Origin: Synchiropus splendidus
Lineage: Eukaryota > Chordata > Actinopteri > Syngnathiformes > Callionymidae
Length of the DNA stretch: 64,000 bases
Reading direction: 5' to 3'
Assembly: GCF_027744825.2 (NCBI RefSeq)
Contig: NC_071334.1
Location: 37,913,937-37,977,936, forward strand
Shown here in pieces: positions 31,259 to 40,689 of this stretch (the stretch's first letter is position 1; each line of letters starts with the position of its first letter). A program made the position numbers and the translations under genes. The notes beneath the pieces are model-generated. The model was not told the origin of the DNA. It saw only the letters and a list, made by a program, of their open reading frames with translations, and ran no database searches.

Positions 31259-31618
31259 TTATAATTGGCAGAGTATTTCCTGCCGCAGCCCAGCCTCAGG
31301 AGCCAGGAGGACTACTATTCGGTTAAAATCGGGGTCACGGTTTACCCATTCCCGAGTGTGATCAATACAAATTTCCACTGCCCTTCCGAGAGGGAAATTG
31401 AACACTCTTGTCCCAAAAATGGGAACAATGACGGCCCACGTTCCGGCATGAGTCAAGGAGTTGTGATAAGTTGTCGAAAGTATCTTAAAGGAACCCTCAG
31501 GGTCCTTGTCGTCAAAGGGCAAGTAATGAGCCATTAATATATATATGCAATCTCGAGTCCCCGGTGTCCAAGGGACGCGCCTCAACTGGGGCCCAGTCCC
31601 CCGGGTGATCCTGGTCAA
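31259..31618 (-). CDS. macro-domain-like ORF, C-terminal half
   Basis: 119 codons with no ATG at the start (first codon TTG), overlapping the previous ORF in the +1 frame. The stretch from about residue 45 matches the C-terminal half of macro domains. It has a TTYHNSLTHAG helix, then AVIVPIFGTRVFNFP, which corresponds to the strand and phosphate-binding loop usually seen as P-x-I-[ST]-T-G-x-[FY]-G-[FY]-P. A helix with AVEI and REWV and a terminal IVVLL strand follow. The glycine after the Thr is Arg here, so catalysis is doubtful. The frame is the same as gag and is separated from it only by one TAA at 31261-31259. Macro domains bind ADP-ribose and, in several RNA viruses, counter host ADP-ribosylation. 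They are not a normal part of retroviruses. Confidence 0.65.
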   Translation of the reverse strand: MTRITRGTGPQLRRVPWTPGTRDCIYILMAHYLPFDDKDPEGSFKILSTTYHNSLTHAGTWAVIVPIFGTRVFNFPLGRAVEICIDHTREWVNRDPDFNRIVVLLAPEAGLRQEILCQL

Positions 31619-31886
31619 AGTCTTTCACCGCTTCGGGAAAACTCTCTTTCACCCAACAAGCTATACCCGCACTATCGGTAGGTCTTGGGCACCTCCGTGG
31701 ATTAAGGAGCGTATACGAACCGAAAGGCAAAATATCCCATAATTCCTGATTTTCTAATCGTGCATCGATTATCAGAAAAGATGCTACAACCCACATATCA
31801 GGGGGGGCAGTCAAAACCTCAGATTCGGCTATGGAGGCTCTTCTCTTAGAGACTCCACTGCTTTCAGGCACAACCTCTTTGCTCAT
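31512..31886 (-). CDS. upstream ORF, N-terminal half of macro-like protein
   Basis: 124 codons from a true ATG (context AAAAATGAGC), the first ORF after the leader. It begins with a Ser/Glu-rich stretch and then has beta-strand-like WVVASFLIIDARL, followed by AGIACWVKESFPEAV and PVEARPLDTGDSRLHIYI. The last two resemble the middle of a macro domain (helix after the ligand loop, then the strand before the conserved Tyr-containing helix). The canonical Asn-rich and triple-Gly ligand loops are not evident, so ADP-ribose binding or hydrolysis cannot be assumed. The frame ends at 31512, just after an (AT)n run at about 31535-31547. The rest of the domain is found in the next frame (31259-31618). 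I read the two as one gene broken at the AT run. Confidence 0.6.
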   Translation of the reverse strand: MSKEVVPESSGVSKRRASIAESEVLTAPPDMWVVASFLIIDARLENQELWDILPFGSYTLLNPRRCPRPTDSAGIACWVKESFPEAVKDFDQDHPGDWAPVEARPLDTGDSRLHIYINGSLLAL

Positions 31887-32318
31887 TTTTATTCTGCAGT
31901 CTCAGTCAAATTATTCAAGGAATTCACTTTACCGGCTATGAACAGTTTCCCGAACTATGCCGCTGCTTCCTGCTGCAGTTCCCCAGTTGTCCCTGGCGGA
32001 CTTCTTATGGGGTGCCCGTTATAAGGCCTCACGGGACTTTTTGCTGTACTTCTGTATTCCAGCTATTATAGCAGTTGCACTGTAATTACCTTAATACTTT
32101 AACTGCCCTACTCGGGGTGATCAGTCCCAAGGGGCAGCCCCTTGATAAATTACAGAGTCAACTAAATCGTACTTTGTCGAGTGATAGAGTCTGAATCTAT
32201 ATCATTGATTCAAAACTCAGAGATAGTAGGATCTATCTATTTACTACCGAACTTTTCCCGTCAGAGTTTCAATCTGGGGTCCAGTTACTCACAAATAGAT
32301 TGTACGTTTTTCAATCTT
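31887..32318 (-). other. 5' leader with candidate splice donor
   Basis: About 430 nt between the primer site and the first ATG of the macro-like ORF. No long ORF is seen in viral sense. A strong donor-like GTGAGT lies at 32292-32287, about 27 nt after the primer site, and a weaker CGGTAAAG lies near 31933. Packaging signals would be expected here but cannot be recognised by eye. Confidence 0.55.
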
Positions 32319-32336
32319 GTCCCTGTTCGGGCGCCA
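32319..32336 (-). other. primer-binding site, tRNA-Lys3 type
   Basis: In viral sense the 18 nt read TGGCGCCCGAACAGGGAC and begin immediately after the CA end of the 5' LTR. This is the standard complement of the 3' end of tRNA-Lys(UUU) (Lys3), as used by lentiviruses and some betaretroviruses. Known foamy viruses use the Lys1,2 type, so this differs from a typical spumavirus. Confidence 0.93.
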
Positions 32337-33916
32337 TGTCGCTCGGGTTTGGATTTCAAGGTTTTGTGTACAGGGCAATTGGCTGTAACAAGCCGTCCCT
32401 AGTTCCGAGTACACTACCTCCCTTTGCCTCTCTGGTAAAGGGCCCCCTCGTGTGGTCAACTCAGTCAGCCTCTTGTTGCAGACACGGTTCTAAAACTATA
32501 ATAGATGTATCAACTTCACCTATTATATTAGTGAGTAGTGTCGGCGCTTCACTGAGCGGGTTATTTAATTCGCCCGACCTGTTGAGAAACAGGTTCTTGA
32601 CCTTACAATGCTACACCTTCTACCGTAGTCTCTTTACTTAGCATCGTTTAGGGACACATGATTAGATCCTCAATCCATTCCTTAAATAAAATATTACCTC
32701 AGCCTTCTGAACTACCACTTTATCATTGACATAATAATTCAGGATGGAATAATGCTACCAGCCGAGACATTCACTACATGTGCACAGGAAAGGGAATCAA
32801 ACATTAATTCAATCCAGCATTAACTCACCTATAACCCAGTTGATGGTAGTACAGGAGCCAGTCGATTCTTTAGTAGTCAGGGATCGATGCCGTTGTGCCT
32901 TTTCAGTACTTAATTCGTACTCAGTTTTATTTTGTTTTTATGTCAAAAGTATTTCTCCAAAAAATTGACAAAAAGGATAACAAAACAGTAAAATCAATAA
33001 AGAATAAAATTCAATACAAAAATGATAAAAGGGGAATAAAACAATAAAATTCAAAAATGGATAATAAAAACAATAAAATCAATAAACATCAATAAACTCA
33101 AGGGTATTGCCAGACGCTAATACCCAACAAAGTCAAAGGCACTGCCAGACGCTAGTGCACATACATAAATGTCAAAAAATCATATAATCGAAATGCATAC
33201 ACAATAAAAAGCATTAAGTCAAAGATCCTAAAAGATATATTCAAAGTATATGCAATAAAAGAGATTAAGTCAAAAGAATTAATGATAAAAATCAACCAAT
33301 CAATAATAAAAAACCATAAGAGAACAACAAAAAAAGTTAAATCAAATGGCCTAAGAGCAAGAGCAAGAGCACCGTCCCAAGTTAAGATACAAGACCTTAC
33401 AGCAAACGGATGAAGCCAAAAGCGTGGATCAAGAGCGAGAGCGAGAGGTCAGTTTATCCTAGACCTTTATAGCAACATTGCCGATTTCAATAAACAATCC
33501 CCCAGTGCGTCATTAATGGGTGACGTGTTCTTGTCATCTTCAGTGGAAAGTTTTAATTTTCATCACGTGTTCTAGCTGTCGTCCTTAGTGGAAAGTTTTA
33601 ACTCCATTAGAGACACCCCTTATGTCTTATGCAGATGTTTTAGATTCATTGAACATGCTGAGTGTTAGTTTCATTGTTTTGATAAATGTAACGTATGTTC
33701 TAAGTGAAGACCACAATGTTCTATTAATACAACGTTCCTTCTAAGTGTTAACCATAATCGCAAGCTCGGCTTAAAAACATGTTCTGCTTACAAATTCACC
33801 CTGAGGTTAGAGCATGCCCTGCAAGTTCAAAAGTGCAAAGCATACAGATTCAGTAAGTGCTCATAATAAGTGCAAAGCATGGTTATAATATTTTCGATTT
33901 TCCAGTATATACAACA
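32337..33916 (-). repeat. 5' LTR
   Basis: Partner of the 14919-16498 repeat at a constant offset of 17,418 bp, so there are no insertions or deletions between the two. It is followed in viral sense, with no gap, by the primer-binding site. It should hold the viral promoter, but I see several competing TATA-like strings in its A/T-rich part and none is clearly better than the others. Confidence 0.95.
33523..33601 (-). promoter_or_regulatory. imperfect direct repeat in U3 of the 5' LTR
   Basis: Same two-copy repeat as in the 3' LTR. This copy is the one positioned to act on the provirus. The shared core is GTGGAAAGTTTTAA on the plus strand. Confidence 0.5.
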
Positions 33917-33921
33917 GTGGG
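33917..33921. repeat. target-site duplication, right copy
   Basis: GTGGG directly follows the final CA of the right LTR and continues into AGGTTAAAATTTC, which restores the satellite phase. A 6-bp reading (AGTGGG) is possible but would break the TG...CA ends. Confidence 0.9.
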
Positions 33922-36289
33922 AGGTTAAAATTTCATGTTCTGAAGCTTCCCTGAAAAGTTATCGCACAATGCGTAAAAACGCTTTTCAGCCTGAGATAAG
34001 GTGGGTTTCGGAACGCCAAACATAAAAGTGTTAATAACTTTCGAAAAACACTTCAGACAGCTTAGATTTGATGTGCAACTACTAGAAAGACCGTTTCTGC
34101 TGTAGTGGGAGGTTAAAATTTCATGTTCTGAAGCTTCCCTGAAAAGTTATGGCACAATGCACAAAAACGCTTTTCAGCCTGAGATAAGGTGGGTTTCGGA
34201 ACGCCAAACAAAAAAAGTGTTGATAACTTTCGAAAAACACTTCAGACAGCTTAGATTTGATGTGCAACAAATAGAAAGACCCTTTCTGCTATAGTGGGAA
34301 GTTAAAATTTGATGTTCTGAAGCTTCCCTGAAAAGTTATGGCACAATGCACAAAAACGTTTTTCAGCTTGAGATAAGGTGGGTTTCGGAATGCCAAACAT
34401 AAAAGTGTTGATAACTTTCGAAAAACACTTCAGACAGCTTAGATTTGATGTGCAACTACTAGAAAGACCCTTTCTGCTATAGTGGGAGGTTAAAATTTCA
34501 TGTTCTGAAGCTTCCCTGAAAAGTTATGGCACAATGCGTAAAAACGCTTTTCAGCCTGAGATAAGGTGGGTTTCGGAACGCCAAACATAAAAGTGTTGAT
34601 AACTTTCGAAAAACACTTCAGACAGCTTAGATTTGATGTGCAACTACTAGAAAGACCCTTTCTGCTATAGTGTGAGGTGAAAATTTAATGTTCTGAAGCT
34701 GCCCTGAAAAGTTATGGCACAATGCACAAAAACGCTTTTCAGCCAGAGATGAGGTGGGTTTCGGAACTTCAAACACAAAAGTGTGCATAACTTTCGAAAA
34801 ACACTTCAGAAAGATTAGATTTGATGTGCAACTACTCGAAAGACCCTTTCTGCTAAACTGGGAGGTGAAAATTTCATGTTCTGAAGCTTCCCTGAAAAGT
34901 TATGGCACAATGCAAAAAAACGCTTTTCAGCCTGAGATAAGGTGGGTTTCGGAAAGCCAAACATAAAAGTGTTGATAACTTTCGAAAAACACTTCAGAAA
35001 GCTTAGATTTGATGTGCAACTACTCGAAAGACCCTTTGTGCTAAACTGGGATGTGAAAATATCATGTTCTGAACCTTCCCTGAAAGGTTATGGCACAATG
35101 CGTAAAAACGCTTTTCAGCCTGAGATAAGATGGGTTTCGGAACGCCAAACATAAAAGTGTTGATAACTTTCGAAAAACACTTCAGACAGCTTAGATTTGA
35201 TGTGCAACTACTTGAAAGACGCTTTCTGCTATAGTGGGAGGTTAAAATTTCATGTTCTGAAGCTTCCCTGAAAAGTTATGGCACAATGGACAAAAACGCT
35301 TTTCAGCCTGAGATAAGGTGGGTTTCGGAACGCAAAAACAAAAAAAGTGTTGATAACTTTCGAAAAACACTTCAGACAGCTTAGATTTGATGTGCAACAA
35401 ATAGAAAGACCCTTTCTGCTATAGTGGGAAGTTAAAATGTGATGTTCTGAAGCTTCCCTGAAAAGTTATGGCACAATGCACAAAAACGTTTTTCAGCTTG
35501 AGATAAGGTGGGTTTCGGAACGCCAAACATAAAAGTGTTGATAACTTTCGAAAAACACTTCAGACAGCTTAGATTTGATGTGCAACTACTAGAAAGACCC
35601 TTTCTGCTATAGTGGGAGGTTAAAATTTCATGTTCTGAAGCTTCCCTGAGAAGTTATGGCACAATGCACAAAAACGCTTTTCAGCCTGAGATAAGGTGGG
35701 TTTCGGAACGCGAAACATAAAAGTGTTGATAACTTTAGAAAAACACTTCAGACAGCTTAGATTTGATGTGCAACTACTAGAAAGACCCTTTCTGCTATAG
35801 TGGGAGGTTAAAATTTCATGTTCTGAAGCTTCCCTGAAAAGTTATGGCACAATGCACAAAAACGCTCTTCAGCCTGAGATAAGTTGGGTTTCGGATCGCC
35901 AAACATAAAAGTGTTGATAACTTTCGAAAAACACTTCAGACAGCTTAGATTTGATGTGCAACAACTAGAAAGACACTTTCTGCTATAGTGGGAGGTTAAA
36001 ATTTCATGTTCTGAAGCTTCCATGAAAAGTTATGGCACAACGCGTAAAAACGCTTTTCAGCCTGAGATAAGGTGGGTTTCGGAAAGCCAAACATAAAAGT
36101 GTTGATAACTTTCGAAAAACACTTCAGACAGCTTAGATTTGATGTGCAACTACTAGAAAGACCCTTTCTGCTATAGTGGGTGGTTAAAATTTGATGTTCT
36201 GAAGCTTCCCTGAAAAGTTATGGCACAATGCACAAAAACGTTTTTCTGCCTGAGATAACGTGGGTTTCGGAACGCTAAACATAAAAGTG

Positions 36290-38680
36290 TTGATAACTTT
36301 CGAAAAACACTTCAGACAGCTTATATTTTAATGTGCAACTACTAGAAAGACCCTTTCTGCTATAGTGGGGGGTTAAAATTTCATGTTCTGAAGCTTCCAT
36401 GAAAAGTTATGGCACAATGCGTAAAAACGCTTTTCAAACTGAGATAAGGTGGGTTTCGGAACGCCAAACATAAAAGTGTTGATAACTTTCGAAAAACACT
36501 TCAGACAGCTTAGATTTGATGTGCAACTACTAGAAAGACCCTTTCTGCTATAGTGGGAGGTGAAAATTTAATGTTCTGAAGCTTCCCTGAAAAGTTATGG
36601 CACAATGCACAAAAACGCTTTTCAGCCTGAGATAAGGTGGGTTTCGGAACGTCAAACACAAAAGCGTGGATAACTTTCGAAAAACACTTCAGAAAGCTTA
36701 GATTTGATGTGCAACTACTCGAAAGACCCTTTCTGCTAAACAGGGAGGTGAAAATTTCATGTTCTGAAGCTTCCCTGAAAAGTTATGGCACAATGCAAAA
36801 AAAACGCTTTTCAGCCTGAGATAAGGTGGGTTTCGAAAAGCCAAACATAAAAGTGTTGATAACTTTCGAAAAACACTTCAGACAGCTTAGATTTGATGTG
36901 CAACTACTAGAAAGACCCTTTCTGCTATATTGGGAGGTTAAAATTTCATGTTCTGAAGCTTCCCTGAGAAGTTATGGCACAATGCACAAAAACGCTTTTC
37001 ATCCTGAGATAAGGTGGATTTCGGAACGCCAAACATAAAAGTGTTGATAACTTTCGAAAAACACTTCAGACAGCTTAGATTTGATGTGCAACTACTAGAA
37101 AGACCCTTTCTGCTATAGTGGGAGGTGAAAATTGAATGTTCTGAAGCTTCCCTGAAAAGTTATGGCACAATGCACAAAAACGCTTTTCAGCCTGAGATAA
37201 GGTGGGTTTCGGAACGCCAAACAAAAAAAGTGTTGATAACTTTCGAAAAACACTTCAGACAGCTTAGATTTGATGTGCAACAACTAGAAAGACCCTTTCT
37301 GCTATAGTGGGAGGTTAAAATTTCATGTTCTGAAGCTTCCATGAAAAGTTATGGCACAATGCGTAAAAACGCTTTTCAGCCTGAGATAAGGTGGGTTTCG
37401 GAACGCCAAACATAAAAGTGTTGATAACTTTCGAAAAACACTTCAGACAGCTTAGATTTGATGTGCAACTACTAGAAAGACCCTTTCTGCTATAGTGGGT
37501 GGTTAAAATTTCATGTTCTGAAGCTTCCCTGAAAAGTTATGGCACAATGCACAAAAACGCTTTTCAGCCTGAGATAAGGTGCGTTTCGGAACGCCAAACA
37601 TAAAAGTGTTGATACCTTTCGAAAAACACTTCAGACAGCTTAGATTTGATGTGCAACTACTAGAAAGACCCTTTCTGGTATAGTGGGAGGTTAAAATGTC
37701 ATGTTCTGAAGCTTCCCTGAAAAGTTATTGCACAATGCACAAAAACGCTTTTCAGCCAGAGATAAGGTGGGTTTCGGAACGCCAAACATAAAAGTGTTGA
37801 TAACTTTCGAAAAACACTTCAGACAGCTTATATTTTAATGTGCAACTACTAGAAAGACCCTTTCTGCTATAGTGGGAGGTTAAAATTTCATGTTCTGAAG
37901 CTTCCATGAAAAGTTATGGCACAATGCGTAAAAACGCTTTTCAAACTGAGATAAGGTGGGTTTCGGAACGCCAAACATAAAAGTGTTGATAACTTTCGAA
38001 AAACACTTCAGACAGCTTAGATTTGATGTGCAACTACTAGAAAGACCCTTTCTGCTATAGTGGGAGGTGAAAATTTAATGTTCTGAAGCTTCCCTGAAAA
38101 GTTATGGAACAATGCACAAAAACGCTTTTCAGCCTGAGATAAGGTGGGTTTCGGAACGTCAAACACAAAAGCGTGGATAACTTTCGAAAAACACTTCAGA
38201 AAGCTTAGATTTGATGTGCAACTACTCGAAAGACCCTTTCTGCTAAACAGGGAGGTGAAAATTTCATGTTCTGAAGCTTCCCTGAAAAGTTATGGCACAA
38301 TGCAAAAAAAACGCTTTTCAGCCTGAGATAAGGTGGGTTTCGGAAAGCCAAACATAAAAGTGTTGATAACTTTCGAAAAACACTTCAGACAGCTTAGATT
38401 TGATGTGCAACTACTAGAAAGACCCTTTCTGCTATATTGGGAGGTTAAAATTTCATGTTCTGAAGCTTCCCTGAGAAGTTATGGCACAATGCACAAAAAC
38501 GCTTTTCATCCTGAGATAAGGTGGATTTCGGAACGCCAAACATAAAAGTGTTGATAACTTTCGAAAAACACTTCAGACAGCTTAGATTTGATGTGCAACT
38601 ACTAGAAAGACCCTTTCTGCTATAGTGGGAGGTGAAAATTTAATGTTCTGAAGCTTCCCTGAAAAGTTATGGCACAATGC
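36290..38680. repeat. eight-unit spaced duplication in satellite
   Basis: A block of about 0.9 kb at 36290-37170 is repeated at about 37797-38680, an offset of 1,507 bp or eight units. Shared rare variants occur in the same order: CTTATATTTTAATGTG, TTTTCAAACTGAGATAAGG, CAAACACAAAAGCGTGGATAAC, TGCTAAACAGGGAGGTG and GCAAAAAAAACGC. The copies diverge at both edges. Confidence 0.8.
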
Positions 38681-40689
38681 AAAAAAACGCTTTTCAGCCT
38701 GAGATAAGGTGGGTTTCGGAAAGCCAAACATAAAAGTGTTGATAACTTTCGAAAAACACTTCAGACAGCTTAGATTTGATGTGCAACTACTAGAAAGACC
38801 CTTTCTGCTATATTGGGAGGTTAAAATTTCATGTTCTGAAGCATCCCTGAGAAGTTATGGCACAATGCACAAAAACGCTTTTCATCCTGAGATAAGGTGG
38901 GTTTCGGAACGCCAAACATAAAAGTGTTGATAACTTTCGAAAAACACTTCAGACAGCTTAGATTTGATGTGCAACTACTAGAAAGACCCTTTCTGCTATA
39001 GTGGGAGGTTAAAATTTCATGTTCTGAAGCTTCCCTGAAAAGTTATGGCACAATGCACAAAAACGCTTTTCAGCCTGAGATAAGGTGGGTTTCGGAACTT
39101 CAAACACAAAAGTGTGGATAACTTTCGAAAAACACTTCAGAAAGCTTAGATTTGATGTGCAACTACTCGAAAGACCCTTTGTGCTAAACTGGGATGTGAA
39201 AATATCATGTTCTGAACCTTCCCTGAAAGGTTATGGCACAATGCGTAAAAACGCTTTTCAGTCTGAGATAAGGTGGGTTTCGGAACGCCAAACATAAAAG
39301 TGTTGATAACTTTCGAAAAACACTTCAGACAGCTTAGATCTGATATGCAACAACTAGAAAGACACTTTCTGCTATAGTGGGAGGATAAAATTTCATGTTC
39401 TGAAGCTTCCCTGAAAAGTTATGGCGCAATGCACAAAAACGATTTTCAGTCTGAGATAAGGTGGGTTTCGGAACGCCAAACATAAAAGTGATGATAACTT
39501 TCGAAAACCACTTCAGACAGCTTAGATTTGATGTGCAACTACTAGAAAAACCCTTTCTGCTATAGTGGGAGGTTAAAATTTCATGTTCTGAAGCTTCCCT
39601 GAAAAGTTATGGCACAATGCATAAAAACTCTTTTCAGCCTGAGATAAGGTGGGTTTCGGAACGCCAAACATAAAAGTGTTGATAACTTTCGAAAAACACT
39701 TCAGACAGCTTAGATTTGATGTGCAACTACTCGAAAGACCCTTTGTGCTAAACTGGGATGTGAAAATATCATGTTCTGAACCTTCCCTGAAAGGTTATGG
39801 CACAATGCGTAAAAACGCTTTTCAGCCTGAGATAAGGTGGGTTTCGGAACGCCAAACATAAAAGTGTTGATAACTTTCGAAAAACACTTCAGACAGCTTA
39901 GATTTGATGTGCAACTACTAGAAAGACCCTTTCTGCTATAGTGGGAGGTTAAAATTTCATGTTCTGAAGCTTCCCTGAGAAGTTATGGCACAATGCACAA
40001 AAACGCTTTTCAGCCTGAGATAAGGTGGGTTTCGGAACGCGAAACACAAAAGTGTTGATAACTTTCGAAAAACACTTCACACAGCTTAGATTTGATGTGC
40101 AACTACTAGAAAGACCCTTTCTGCTATAGTGGGAGGTTAAAATTTCATGTTCTGAAGCTTCCCTGAAAAGTTATGGCACAATGCACAAAAACGCTTTTCA
40201 GCCTGAGATAAGGTGGGTTTCGGAACGCCAAACATAAAAGTGTTGATAACTTTCGAAAAGCACTTCAGACAGCTTAGATTTGATGTGCAATTACTACAAA
40301 GACCCTTTCTGCTATATTGGGAGGTTAAAATTTCATGTTCTGAAGCTTCCCTGAAAAGTTATGGCACAATGCACATAAACGCTTTTCAGCCTGAGATAAG
40401 GTGGGTTTCGGAACGCCAAACATAAAAGTGTTGATAACTTTCGAAAAACACTTCAGACAGCTTAGATTTGATGTGCAACTACTAGAAAGACCCTTTCTGC
40501 TATAGTGGGAGGTTAAAATTTCATATTCTGAAGCTTCCCTGAAAAGTTATGGCACAATGCCCAAAAAAGTTTTTCAGCCTGAGAAAAGGTGCGTTTCGGA
40601 ACGCCAAACATAAAAGTGTTGATAACTTTCGAAAAACACTTCAGACAGCTTAGATTTGATGTGCAACTACTAGAAAGACCCTTTCTGCT

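Larger units (their letters stand above)
14919..33916 (-). mobile_element. full-length complex endogenous retrovirus, about 19 kb
   Basis: The element has two 1,580-bp direct LTRs bounded by TG...CA and a 5-bp target duplication (GTGGG) on both sides. It has a tRNA-Lys3-type primer site abutting the 5' LTR and a purine tract abutting the 3' LTR. Minus-strand genes run in order: macro-like ORF, gag, pro, pol, accessory ORFs, env, more accessory ORFs. The satellite unit reads continuously across the insertion once one copy of the target is removed, so this is a clean integration. Protease, RT, RNase H and integrase motifs are intact at residue level, but the coding frames are interrupted at several sites. 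At 18,998 bp it is well above the usual 7-13 kb of known retrovirus genera. The affinity looks foamy-like (Env leader, Gag without CCHC) but needs an RT phylogeny. Confidence 0.96.
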
